Position numbers and translations under genes: made by a program
Part shown: one piece after another, positions 16,468 through 25,298 of the stretch
Layout: the number at the start of each line of letters is the position of its first letter
Position numbering within the stretch: position 1 is the stretch's first letter
Origin: a bacterium
GTDB taxonomy: Bacteria; Patescibacteria; Paceibacteria; UBA9973; UBA6065
Assembly: GCA_030680695.1 (NCBI GenBank)
Contig: JAUXUT010000149.1
Coordinates: 124,001 to 188,000 of the forward strand
DNA length: 64,000 bases
Direction: 5' to 3'
Notes under the pieces: model-generated
Seen by the model: the letters and a program-made list of their open reading frames with translations, nothing else
Databases searched by the model: none
What the model was told of the DNA's origin: nothing

Positions 16468-17842
16468 ATTTATCTTTTCGCACGCTTTTAGCTGCGCCTC
16501 CAGTAGCGGCCGCGGCTGCCGTCGACCCTGCAACCCATCCTGTAGACCAGCACAACTGCAAGCTGTAGCCGCCTGAAGGTCTGTCTATGTCGAGCACGTC
16601 GCCGATGATGTAAAGGTTTGGATACAGGCGCGATTGCATGGTGCGGAAATCAATTTCTTCCAACTTTACGCCGCCCGATGCCACGATTGCTTTGTCTGCA
16701 CCCAAAAAACCGATGGGCGTCATGCGCATGTCTTTGAGCAACTTACCGAGGCCGAGGCGTTCCTCACGCGTCACAAGGTTGATTTCTTTGTCGGCGTCGA
16801 GCTTGGCGAGTTTGATCACGGCGTCGGCCATCGCCGGGGTCACGAGCTTACCGATAGCGTTCTTAACTTTCTTGTTGGAATGTTCGGCAAAATCGGCCAA
16901 GATTTTCTTGTCGAGGGCTGCAGGGTCGAGGTCTGGGAATATGTCGAGGGAAAGCTCGACCTTTGTGCCATTAGGGCCCGGCTGGGCGTAATGCATAGCT
17001 TCGCGGATTTCTTTGGAAAACGACAGGACGAGCGGACCCGACATGCCAAAATGGGCGAATACCATGCGGCCGATGCGCGAATCGGTGCGCTTGCCATTTT
17101 CCATGATGGAAAGTTTGGCGTGCTGATGCGATACGCCGGCGAGGTCGCGGACCCATTTTTCGGCGATTTTAACAGGGACAAGCGCGGCGTCAGCCTCGAT
17201 TATGGTGTGGCCGATTCGTTTAAGCCATTCGAATCCTTCTCCGGTCGAGCCGGTTTCCGGGTGCGAGGTGCCGCCGGTCGCCAATATATATGAGTCTGCG
17301 ACCACCGTGCCTCGGTCTGTATTGAGGCCTACGACCTTGCCGTCATAGGCATGAAGGCCTTTTCCAGCAAAGCCGTGATGTACCTCGACCCCGCCTTCCT
17401 TCATGTATTTGACCAGAACGTCCCAGACCGAACGGGCGGTGTCGGTGACAGGGAAGATGCGACCCTCGTTCTCTACTTTCGTCTTCATGCCCTTGCTGTG
17501 GAAGAAGTCGAGAGATTCCTTGACCGAATGTTCAGCGAAAGTTGAAAAAAGAAACTTACCCTTACCTTTTAGTTTTGCGAGAAAAGATCTGGCATCAGGC
17601 TCGTCGTTCGTAACATTGCATCGGCCACCACCAGTGATGAGGAGTTTTTTGCCTAGTCCGTCGTTCTTCTCGAGTAGGATGACCGATCCGCCCTTGCCAC
17701 CGTTCCTTGCCGAAAGGAGTTCTGCAGCGCGTCCGGCCGCTATCATGCCCGCAGGCCCGCCACCGATAACGGCGACATCATAACGTTCGCTAAGTTTCGC
17801 CTTCGGTGCTTTGGCTTGTTTTGGTGCGGTCTTTCGTTCCAT
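16466..17842 (-). CDS. HI0933/YhiN-type NAD(P)/FAD-dependent oxidoreductase
   Basis: 458 residues. The N-terminal dinucleotide-binding loop is VAVIGGGPAGMIAAGRAAE (about 25-43). A GLGKKLLITGGGRCNVTN block near 64 and a C-terminal GDVLDIDRPSGGYSLQLCWSTG segment are hallmarks of the HI0933 family. Members are FAD proteins of largely unknown substrate; some have been named aminoacetone oxidases. A Lys/Ala-rich lead of about 20 residues precedes the fold. Confidence 0.88.
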   Translation of the reverse strand: MERKTAPKQAKAPKAKLSERYDVAVIGGGPAGMIAAGRAAELLSARNGGKGGSVILLEKNDGLGKKLLITGGGRCNVTNDEPDARSFLAKLKGKGKFLFSTFAEHSVKESLDFFHSKGMKTKVENEGRIFPVTDTARSVWDVLVKYMKEGGVEVHHGFAGKGLHAYDGKVVGLNTDRGTVVADSYILATGGTSHPETGSTGEGFEWLKRIGHTIIEADAALVPVKIAEKWVRDLAGVSHQHAKLSIMENGKRTDSRIGRMVFAHFGMSGPLVLSFSKEIREAMHYAQPGPNGTKVELSLDIFPDLDPAALDKKILADFAEHSNKKVKNAIGKLVTPAMADAVIKLAKLDADKEINLVTREERLGLGKLLKDMRMTPIGFLGADKAIVASGGVKLEEIDFRTMQSRLYPNLYIIGDVLDIDRPSGGYSLQLCWSTGWVAGSTAAAAATGGAAKSVRKDK

Positions 17843-17923
17843 AATGCATCTAGGCTACCACGGGACGGCAAAAACAGATATCATAGGCATACATTCCCAA
17901 TACCAAACCCACTTAACCAAATT

Positions 17924-18508
17924 ATGAAAGACATCAAACCAATACTTGCTCTGGTCCTCGGTATTGCCGCCGTCTGGTACATCATCAGTATTCTTGTCGT
18001 ATCAGAAAGTGATGCGCCACTCGATCAGTCTAGTCAGCAAGTTCAAACTGTCATGCAGGATTATTCGACCAACGATTGGCGAGTTGGATTCAAATACCCT
18101 GATACATATACTTTGACGGAAACCGATCTTTCAACACCTCAACGAAACCGTATTTCTCTCGCCCTTATCGAGAAGGGATATGTGCCACCTGAAATGGGCG
18201 AGGGCCCGACGGCCATCACGGTGGATATTTTCCGCAACGTCCAGAACGAACGGTATACAGCCGAAGAATGGATCAAGGGCAATTCAGCGTCGAATTATAA
18301 GCTCGGACCAGGTGAACTTACGGCACGCACTGTCAATAATCATCAGGCTTACGAATATCGCTGGTCTGGGCTCTATGAAGGCAAGTCGGTCGTCGTAGCA
18401 ACGGACGATTTCGTGTACATGTTCTCGGTTACATTCAACAGTCCTGATGACATTACCATGAGCGATTTTGAATCCGTTCTTTCAACGGCTCGATTTGGCA
18501 CGCTGTAA
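17924..18508 (+). CDS. membrane-anchored extracytoplasmic protein, unknown function
   Basis: 194 residues from the ATG at 17924. One N-terminal span (about 7-27) is followed by a beta-rich outside domain with the phrase DWRVGFKYPDTYTLTETD. The plan matches the protein at 11086. An in-frame upstream ATG at 17816 would overlap the divergent oxidoreductase gene and is rejected. The short membrane gene at 18541 follows. Confidence 0.6.
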   Translation: MKDIKPILALVLGIAAVWYIISILVVSESDAPLDQSSQQVQTVMQDYSTNDWRVGFKYPDTYTLTETDLSTPQRNRISLALIEKGYVPPEMGEGPTAITVDIFRNVQNERYTAEEWIKGNSASNYKLGPGELTARTVNNHQAYEYRWSGLYEGKSVVVATDDFVYMFSVTFNSPDDITMSDFESVLSTARFGTL

Positions 18509-18540
18509 TTGATAAACTGTAATACACAGCAACAGAACCT

Positions 18541-18651
18541 ATGGAAGAAAAAATCAAACCAATAATAGGTCTCCTGTTGCTCGTGCTCACCATCGTCATG
18601 TTTTGGGTAGTTTTTAATCCTCTACCTAGGAATTTTCCCAACATAGGGTAA
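18541..18651 (+). CDS. 36-residue single-span membrane peptide
   Basis: The frame begins MEEKIKPIIGLL, contains one hydrophobic span (about 7-26) and ends NFPNIG. The start MEEKIKPI resembles MKDIKPIL of the upstream protein, suggesting a shared anchor type or a partial duplication. It lies between two plus-strand genes in an otherwise compact run. Confidence 0.4.
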   Translation: MEEKIKPIIGLLLLVLTIVMFWVVFNPLPRNFPNIG

Positions 18652-18662
18652 CTGTAATAGTA

Positions 18663-20036
18663 ATGTCTAATCGATCACCTTGGATACACCAGCTTAACAA
18701 CGACCGAAAAGTAGTACCTCTCAAAGAGGACATCGAGACTGATGTGGCAATCATCGGAGCCGGTATCGCCGGTATATCCACTGCCTTTTTCGTGCTCAAG
18801 CACACAGACAAGAAGGTGGCCATGATCGAGAAGGGCAAGTTCGCTCACGGTGCCACAGGACATAACGCGGGCCAAATCGCAAGCTATTTCGAGCGTCCGT
18901 TCCATGAGCTTGCCGAAGAATTCGGTCTTGAAAAGGCGGCCAAGGCCCAAGTCGCTATCGAGACTTCGTGGCAGCTTCTCGATGAGATGTATACAGAGGC
19001 GGGCCTCTCGATTCCTATATCTCGATTCATGGGACAAGCAGGATTCACCACAGGCGATCAGGTACTGCGCCATTTGAAGGATAATTTTTATCGCCGGAAA
19101 GCATGTATAAGAACAGAGGGTTTTAAAATATCCAATAACGCGCCATTTCTCGATTCTATACCGGCAGAATATGATGGATTGTACAGCCTTGTACCACATG
19201 AAGAGGTTCTTAAGGATCTCCAGACCATGAACAGGGAATATATCGCCACGCTTTCATATCAGAAGGGATGTCTAAATTCGGCACTATTCTGTCAGGAAAT
19301 CATTTCTCATCTTAAAAAGACATACCCAGAACGTTTCGCTCTTTACGAGCACACTGCCATATCGAAGGCTGTGCTGCATGAAGGCAGGGCGATTCTTGAT
19401 GCCGGCAAGCATACCGTGGTCGCTCAGCGCGTCGCTCTCTGTACTAATGGTTTTGAGGGAGTGAACATTATTAACGAAGGTGGGCTCGCCGTGGACACCA
19501 AGTTCCATCACCTCGTAAAGGGCATGGTTGGATATATGTCGGCATATCTCGAGCCGATGAACAAATCAGCCATCGCTGTGAGTTATTTTCCGCCCAATCA
19601 TATCGACTCAAGCGACCCGTTTGACGAGGATCCATACTTTTATATGACTCGCAGACCATACGATTTTCCAGGCAACGATAACTCAAACCTTATCAGCGTG
19701 GGCGGACCGGAATTTCCCATGGAAAACCGTATCGAATACAACGCCGATCTCGACTACCCTGAGGATGCCAAGAAACGCATCAACTCTTTCGTGAAGTCGA
19801 CATATGACCCTGATCCGAACAAGAAGATCGATTATCAATTCACTTGGCACGGACTCATGGGTTACACACCATCTGGCGTTCGCTTGGTAGGTGAGGAACC
19901 TAAGAACCGGACCCTCATGTACAACCTTGGATGCAACGGTGTTGGTATCTTGCCTTCGATATATGGTGCGCGTCGCATTGCCGCGATAGTTTCTGGTGAG
20001 AAAGTCGAGCCGATGATATTTGATCCGAAGGCGTAG
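18663..20036 (+). CDS. FAD-dependent oxidoreductase of the D-amino-acid/glycine oxidase fold
   Basis: 457 residues. The FAD loop is VAIIGAGIAGISTAFFVL (about 28-45), followed by the GATGHNAGQIASYFERP segment near 63, typical of DAO-type enzymes. Near the C-terminus NLGCNGVGILPSIYGARRIA closes the FAD site. Known relatives oxidise amines or amino acids. The substrate is unknown. The terminator at 20080 follows. Confidence 0.85.
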   Translation: MSNRSPWIHQLNNDRKVVPLKEDIETDVAIIGAGIAGISTAFFVLKHTDKKVAMIEKGKFAHGATGHNAGQIASYFERPFHELAEEFGLEKAAKAQVAIETSWQLLDEMYTEAGLSIPISRFMGQAGFTTGDQVLRHLKDNFYRRKACIRTEGFKISNNAPFLDSIPAEYDGLYSLVPHEEVLKDLQTMNREYIATLSYQKGCLNSALFCQEIISHLKKTYPERFALYEHTAISKAVLHEGRAILDAGKHTVVAQRVALCTNGFEGVNIINEGGLAVDTKFHHLVKGMVGYMSAYLEPMNKSAIAVSYFPPNHIDSSDPFDEDPYFYMTRRPYDFPGNDNSNLISVGGPEFPMENRIEYNADLDYPEDAKKRINSFVKSTYDPDPNKKIDYQFTWHGLMGYTPSGVRLVGEEPKNRTLMYNLGCNGVGILPSIYGARRIAAIVSGEKVEPMIFDPKA

Positions 20037-20079
20037 GCAATGTGCAGGTAAGGTATTTCAAAAAGGCGGATAAGAAAAA

Positions 20080-20103
20080 GGCCCGGAACGAAAGTTCCGG
20101 GCC
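20080..20103. terminator. bidirectional intrinsic terminator
   Basis: Perfect 10-bp stem (20080-20089 with 20094-20103) with a GAAA loop. The minus-strand side is followed by TTTTTCTT and the plus-strand side by TTGTTT. It serves the convergent genes ending at 20036 and 20113. Confidence 0.9.
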
Positions 20104-20112
20104 TTGTTTGAA

Positions 20113-20553
20113 TTAGACCGCAAGACGTTGCCCGACGATGCTCTCGGGCAGAGCCTCGATGTCAGTGATTCGAACAATCGCATGCGTGCCACGGACCGAC
20201 ACGACGGCGAAGTCGCCGAACGTCTCGATCAAGGACACCTCATCGTAAATTTGAATATGCACCGTTTCGTCCGGTTTGCCGTCGAGCGGAACGTTAAGTT
20301 CTCGCAAGACAGAGTAGGGACGGGACGGACATTGTTGGACGCAACAGAGTGTCAGCGATTCGTCGATCAGGATTGAACGTTCTTCGACCTTGGTAGGGTC
20401 GAGCGCGTGCATCCTGCCGTCGTAGCTTCGCATCGTTAACGTGAGCCTCGTCATAGCCTTGAGTTTGACTTCGACGTGGTGGTCTCCGATCGCGATACAG
20501 TCCGCAATGACGCGGACGTTGATTGGGTGGGGCAGTTTGGTAAAACCTACCAT
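20113..20553 (-). CDS. hypothetical protein, unknown function
   Basis: 146 residues, soluble, with many predicted beta strands (VEVKLKAMTRLTLTMRSYDG) and a central cysteine cluster LCCVQQCP (about 69-76). I recognise no family. Its stop lies ten bases from a terminator with a good minus-strand T run, which supports it over the shorter plus-strand frame across the same bases. Confidence 0.5.
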   Translation of the reverse strand: MVGFTKLPHPINVRVIADCIAIGDHHVEVKLKAMTRLTLTMRSYDGRMHALDPTKVEERSILIDESLTLCCVQQCPSRPYSVLRELNVPLDGKPDETVHIQIYDEVSLIETFGDFAVVSVRGTHAIVRITDIEALPESIVGQRLAV

Positions 20554-20948
20554 AGGTTGTTTGGCGGGGTTGAAGGTTGAATCCGAAAGAACCGTTGAAA
20601 GAACAGCTTTGGGACTGATAGTTTGCTTTGCTGGGGCTGGTTAGTCAATTGTGGATAACGGACGAGGGAATAATATTGACATCATACAAATAGCGTTGCG
20701 CACTACAATTATGGTTTTAGGCTTGATTAGTGCCAGAAAAATAGCGCAGTTGCCGAATGTCTTTTACAAGATTTTTTAATACCTTGTCAAGGGGCAGGTT
20801 TCATAAAGGACAAATTATACGGCTATGAATATATGTCCTTTATAGTGTCCTTTAGACACCGTGAAATGCCGCTGATATAACTCCGTCATGTTTTGCAAGA
20901 TTTGACTAGAACTCAAAAGTGTTTAATGTGGGTTATACGAATCTTCAT
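20554..20948. other. 395-base intergenic region with TGTCCTTTA repeats
   Basis: No gene is seen. It holds an inverted repeat ATAAAGGACA (20803-20812) / TGTCCTTTAT (20834-20843) and a further direct copy TGTCCTTTA (20846-20854). They lie 95-145 bases before the large surface protein and look operator-like. TTGACA and TTGACT hexamers occur, but none has a well-placed -10. Confidence 0.45.
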
Positions 20949-23771
20949 ATGAACCGCTTCACCATAACTGTTGCCCGAGCCACGAAAAAGGCGCTCCTTG
21001 GAGCGTTGATGTTCGCGTCTGCGATCCTGCCATCCATACAGGCCTTCATGCCGACGGTGGTTTCTGCTGATACTGCAGTGGTTAACCAGGTCTTCGTGTT
21101 TGACCAGCCAAGGAGCGGCACCTTCGTTGTCCCTTCAAATGCGACATCGATTACGGTGCGTGCATGGGGCGCGGGCGGTAAGGGTGGTGATGGTACAACT
21201 ATCTCTGGGATCACCTATGCTGGCCAAGGTGGAGGTGCGGGCGGATTTGCGGCACAAACAGTCAATGTGACCGGCGGAGCCTCGTTTGGATACATTGTAG
21301 GGCAAGGAGGCACCAGTGCTGACCGTACTGGGGGCCAATCCTCATTTAATTCTATTGTTTCAGCTTCAGGAGGAAATGGGGGCGCGAATTGGGACGAGAT
21401 ATCAGGTAACGGCCCGACCAGCCCCCCTACTCCAACTGGAACAAATTGTTACTGGACTCATGTCAACGAAGAGACTGGTAACGAATATGGTGTGACTTGT
21501 CGTGATCTCAGTGCGGCAATGAAAGGTTTTTTTTCCTTCTTTTCAACGGCAGTCGCTTACGCGCAGGTTGTATTTGATGGCCGAGGCGGCGAAGGGCTTG
21601 TTGGTTCTGATCTCCACAACGGCGGTGATGCCGCGGCTGTCATAGCTGGCCCTAACTCTTCACCTACCGCGGGCGGTGCGAGCGCTCTCGGTGGACGCGC
21701 TCGAGGCGGAGACGGTTCTTCGAGCGGCACTGGCTCTAATGGAAATAACGGACGTATCGAAGTCATCATAACTTCGGTTGTAGGAAGCCCATCGGATGTT
21801 CGTCCAGATGGCCACCTCGATACCGCTTCGTGTTCAGCTATAACTGGCTGGGCATATGACCCAGATGACGCTACGGCCAATATACCAGTGCATTTCTATG
21901 CAGGAGGCCCTGCTGGTAGCGGCACGTTCATTGGAAGCGCTGTCGCCAATGTACCTCGTCCAGACGTGAACACAGCATTGGGTATACCAGGAGATCACGG
22001 TTTCATTTTCGATACCCCAAATAGTCTTAAGGATGGTGGAACACACCAGATTTACGCTTATGGCATAAATATTGTCGAGCTTATACCTACGAACAATTAT
22101 CTCCTTGCATCGACCACTCCAGTATTTGTGTCTGGTTGCCAGGGTGGGACGAGCAATGCTGTTCCCGTGGTTGTTTCAGTTACGGGCACAACTACTGGAT
22201 CGGTGAATGTTTCGTATGTATTCACAGCCACAGCTACTGATCCTGAGGGTCAGGACATCGAATACGGTTTTGATTGGAACAACAACGGCACCATAGAAGG
22301 TTCCGAGGGTTGGACCCCTGCTGTGACTTCAGGAACGCCAGCTTCACGCTCATTCTCATGGAGCATGCCTGGTGTTCAGAATTTTCAGGTGTTCGCACGT
22401 GATTCCCAGGGTGGTGTGTCCACAGCTTTCCCGTTCCAGATAACTATATCCGGAGGCTCGTCTAATATTGGTCTCACCCTGCTGAATACGACGGGTCTTT
22501 CGACGAGCGAGTCCGGAGGAACAGCAAACTTCGGTGTTGTTCTCAATTCAGCCCCTCTTGCAAACGTTACTTTGCCGGTTGTAAGCACTGACACGACAGA
22601 AGGAGTCGTTTCTACGCCTCTTCTTGTATTCACCCCTGCAAACTGGAATATCGCACAGTTTGTTACCGTGACAGGTGTTGACGACACCATTGTTGATGGC
22701 CCAATAGCATACAGTATCATTATTGGTGGTTCTTCCTCGGACGATATAAATTTCAATAATCTTCCTGTTCAGACTGTCAATCTCATCAATCATGACGATG
22801 ATAAAGCTCCTTCTACAGGAGGCAGTCGTGGTGGTTATCGTGGCGGCGGACCATGTTTTGGCTTCGGATGTCCAGTCCCGGTTGCAAGCACAACTCCTGA
22901 CATCATAATCATTATTGATGGTCCTGTTGTGGCTGGCCCTGTAACTTCTGTTACGCCGACCGTGCCAAAATACTGCCTTGTTGATGACTTTATAGCCGAT
23001 TATGCGCGAATAGGTGCATCAAACAACCCTAACGAGGTTAGGAAGATTCAGTATTTCCTTAATACATATGAGAACGCCGGTCTTCCTGTGGACGGTGAGT
23101 TCGGCGTATCTACAGAGGCTGCGGTGATGGCATTCCAGGCCAAGTACGCCGGATCAGTTCTTTCACCATGGGGAACGAATGTTCCTACTGGTATTGTTTA
23201 TATAACGACCCGTGCAGAGATGAATCGAATATACTGCGCGGACAACCCTAACTATAGGGACGGAGACCTATCGGACATTCTTGACGGTGTCCTTTACCCA
23301 CCGGCTAATCCTATCGATTTCGATGGCGTAATTGGCTCTACGGAGGCCACAAGCACCAATATAGCCGGTGTATTTGGGGCTATAACAGAGGATATTCTGA
23401 ATCTTCTACGGAACATACCGTGGTACCCACTACTCGTGATACTTCTTGTCCTTATAGGGGCAGGACTTATGACGCAAGGAATCATAAAGGACATATGGAA
23501 CAAGGATAATATCCTGTCCTTTACACAGGGATCCGCAACATTCGGTATAGGCTCTGTCCTTAATGTCCTTAACGTGGTGGCTTATATGATCAGCCCTGCT
23601 TGGCTCGCCGCTTACCTGGGTGTGGATATCTCATGGCTTCTTGTCCTTGTACTCATCAATCTCCTCGTGCTTGTCGCACTCCTTATCGTTACTCTTTTCG
23701 CGATTAATCGCAGACTTGCCAAGGGCGAGCCGGTAAGTGTGCCGAGCGTGCCCGTTCAGCCAATTAAATAA
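20949..23771 (+). CDS. large multidomain surface protein with peptidoglycan-binding domain
   Basis: 940 residues from the ATG at 20949. Order: signal peptide (about 1-40); glycine-rich domain (about 60-270); a GWAYDPDDATANIPVHFYAGG-type beta domain (about 280-375); a PKD-like domain with VFTATATDPEGQDIEYGFDW (about 400-500); a Calx-beta-like stretch (about 510-610); a Gly/Arg and Pro-rich linker; a peptidoglycan-binding type 1 domain (VRKIQYFLNTYENAGLPVDG, about 695-750); two to three C-terminal spans (about 820-925). It should be held in the membrane while gripping the wall and presenting adhesin-like domains. The ATG at 20919 would add a lead before the signal peptide. Confidence 0.8.
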   Translation: MNRFTITVARATKKALLGALMFASAILPSIQAFMPTVVSADTAVVNQVFVFDQPRSGTFVVPSNATSITVRAWGAGGKGGDGTTISGITYAGQGGGAGGFAAQTVNVTGGASFGYIVGQGGTSADRTGGQSSFNSIVSASGGNGGANWDEISGNGPTSPPTPTGTNCYWTHVNEETGNEYGVTCRDLSAAMKGFFSFFSTAVAYAQVVFDGRGGEGLVGSDLHNGGDAAAVIAGPNSSPTAGGASALGGRARGGDGSSSGTGSNGNNGRIEVIITSVVGSPSDVRPDGHLDTASCSAITGWAYDPDDATANIPVHFYAGGPAGSGTFIGSAVANVPRPDVNTALGIPGDHGFIFDTPNSLKDGGTHQIYAYGINIVELIPTNNYLLASTTPVFVSGCQGGTSNAVPVVVSVTGTTTGSVNVSYVFTATATDPEGQDIEYGFDWNNNGTIEGSEGWTPAVTSGTPASRSFSWSMPGVQNFQVFARDSQGGVSTAFPFQITISGGSSNIGLTLLNTTGLSTSESGGTANFGVVLNSAPLANVTLPVVSTDTTEGVVSTPLLVFTPANWNIAQFVTVTGVDDTIVDGPIAYSIIIGGSSSDDINFNNLPVQTVNLINHDDDKAPSTGGSRGGYRGGGPCFGFGCPVPVASTTPDIIIIIDGPVVAGPVTSVTPTVPKYCLVDDFIADYARIGASNNPNEVRKIQYFLNTYENAGLPVDGEFGVSTEAAVMAFQAKYAGSVLSPWGTNVPTGIVYITTRAEMNRIYCADNPNYRDGDLSDILDGVLYPPANPIDFDGVIGSTEATSTNIAGVFGAITEDILNLLRNIPWYPLLVILLVLIGAGLMTQGIIKDIWNKDNILSFTQGSATFGIGSVLNVLNVVAYMISPAWLAAYLGVDISWLLVLVLINLLVLVALLIVTLFAINRRLAKGEPVSVPSVPVQPIK

Positions 23772-23785
23772 TAAACGGATTTTCC

Positions 23786-23831
23786 GGCCGCGCACTGTGT
23801 CTTCACAGGGCGCGGCCTTTCCGTTTCTTTT
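23786..23831 (+). terminator. intrinsic terminator after the large surface protein
   Basis: Stem GGCCGCGC/GCGCGGCC (23786-23793 with 23810-23817) with a CTGTG/CACAG extension inside, then a T-rich stretch to 23831. Confidence 0.88.
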
Positions 23832-23852
23832 ATACTTGCGTATACTCTGAAC

Positions 23853-24239
23853 ATGGCAAAATACGCATCATGGATATTATCGGTCGGGGCGGTCGTGCTT
23901 ATTGTATTCGGTATGATTTGGTATGCTTCGAAACCAGGACAATATGACACGTTCGCTTCGTGCATCGCCGATAGTGGCGCGAAATTCTATGGAGCGTTCT
24001 GGTGTCAGCATTGCCAGGACCAGAAGGCAATCTTCGGAAAGTCCGCATCCAAGCTGCCTTACATTGAATGTGCTCAACCTTCAGGCAATGGTCAGCTGCA
24101 GGTGTGCATCGATGCAGATATCCAGAGTTATCCGACTTGGGATACACCCGAAGGCGATCGCTTGAAAGGTGTGCTTTCAATGGCACAGCTTGCTTCCATG
24201 ACGCAGTGCGTCTTGGAAAAGGATAGTGATAAACGATAA
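23853..24239 (+). CDS. membrane-anchored thioredoxin-like protein (CxxC)
   Basis: 128 residues. One N-terminal span (about 7-24) and an outside thioredoxin-like domain with FWCQHC (Cys51 and Cys54) and YPTWD near 93 (cis-Pro region). Extra cysteines at 37, 72, 83 and near 122 are present. It is followed 14 bases later by a DsbB-like gene, so the pair probably introduces disulfides into exported proteins. A paralogue lies at 38197. Confidence 0.82.
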   Translation: MAKYASWILSVGAVVLIVFGMIWYASKPGQYDTFASCIADSGAKFYGAFWCQHCQDQKAIFGKSASKLPYIECAQPSGNGQLQVCIDADIQSYPTWDTPEGDRLKGVLSMAQLASMTQCVLEKDSDKR

Positions 24240-24253
24240 TCATTCGCATTTAT

Positions 24254-24796
24254 ATGGAACTCGCTGCATTTATGAACGGTCTCTGGAGCATCATGGCAAT
24301 CGTTGCTCAAGTGCTCGTCCTTTTTGGCATAATCGCCCTTGTATCGCCACGCGTACGCAGAACGGCGCCAGCTCAGTTTATGGGTAAGTGGGGAGTATGG
24401 ATTGCATTTATTGCCGCCACACTCGCAACTGTCGGCAGCCTGATATATTCGGATATTATCGGATATGATCCATGCAAGCTATGTTGGATCCAGCGCATAT
24501 TCATGTATCCGACCGCCATCGTTCTCGGACTCGCACTATGGAAAAGGGATGCCTCGGCGCGTTTGTATGGAATCGTATTTTCATCTCTTGGCGCGATTGT
24601 CGCGGCATACCACTATGTAAGCCAGCTTGGTTGGAATCCTCTTGATTTGGAATGCGCATCGGTAGGATATTCTGTGTCATGTGCAAAGGTTTTTGTTATG
24701 GAGTTCGGATATATAACGTTACCTGTCATGGCACTCTCGGCTTTCTTGCTCGCCATCGTGTCGCTTAGCCTCAACAGAGAATGGCCGATTCGATAG
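24254..24796 (+). CDS. DsbB/BdbC-like disulfide bond formation protein
   Basis: 180 residues with four to five membrane spans. The first redox pair is Cys74-x-x-Cys77 in DPCKLCWIQR and the second pair is Cys134/Cys143 in the outer loop. These match DsbB/BdbC, which pass electrons from thiol oxidases to quinones. It is longer at the N-terminus than E. coli DsbB. It overlaps the next gene by 16 bases. Confidence 0.9.
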   Translation: MELAAFMNGLWSIMAIVAQVLVLFGIIALVSPRVRRTAPAQFMGKWGVWIAFIAATLATVGSLIYSDIIGYDPCKLCWIQRIFMYPTAIVLGLALWKRDASARLYGIVFSSLGAIVAAYHYVSQLGWNPLDLECASVGYSVSCAKVFVMEFGYITLPVMALSAFLLAIVSLSLNREWPIR

Positions 24797-25266
24797 GACT
24801 AGCAGTCGCCATCGTATTGTTAGCACCGGCCATATTTATGGCGCTTATACCTATGTTGCCGGCGCTTGCGTATATGTTCCTCATAACGCTCGTCTATGCA
24901 TTTGTAGGAGGCTTTTCTGTGATAACTGGGGCGGAACTAGCCTTCCTTTTTGCGTTTGTTGTCGCATCGTTTATTGTGGACAACGTGGCAGGAATTCTAG
25001 GTGCGAAGTACGGCGGAGCGCATACCAAATCGCTCCTTTGGGGAATCTTTGGTAGTATCGTCGGCACGCTCGTTATGCCACCATTCGGTTCGCTCGTCGG
25101 ACTTTTTGTGGCGATATTCATCGCAGAGATTCATTATCAGAGAAAGGGAAATCATGCTGCCAAGGCCGCATCGGGTGCTTTGTTGGGTGCGGTTGCTGGA
25201 GTTGTTGTGAACGTGGTTCTTGCGATCGGTTTCCTGGGCACATTCATCTTTTTGGCCTTAAGGTAA
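24781..25266 (+). CDS. DUF456 family membrane protein
   Basis: 161 residues with about five spans and the family's glycine-rich repeat plan (IVDNVAGILGAKYGGAHTKS; GIFGSIVGTLVMPPFGSLVG). No function is known for DUF456. It overlaps the DsbB-like gene, which suggests co-translation. Confidence 0.82.
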   Translation: MADSIGLAVAIVLLAPAIFMALIPMLPALAYMFLITLVYAFVGGFSVITGAELAFLFAFVVASFIVDNVAGILGAKYGGAHTKSLLWGIFGSIVGTLVMPPFGSLVGLFVAIFIAEIHYQRKGNHAAKAASGALLGAVAGVVVNVVLAIGFLGTFIFLALR

Positions 25267-25298
25267 GGGGATTTTTAGACGTGGTATCATAGGGATAT

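Noticed and set aside
20104..20376. Plus-strand 90-codon frame
   Set aside because: It begins just after the bidirectional terminator with no promoter and is shorter than the opposite frame, which ends next to that terminator.
23480..23570. Further TGTCCTTTA-like repeats inside the surface protein gene
   Set aside because: They arise from repeated Val-Leu and Ser-Phe codons in the coding frame and lack the paired layout of the upstream sites.
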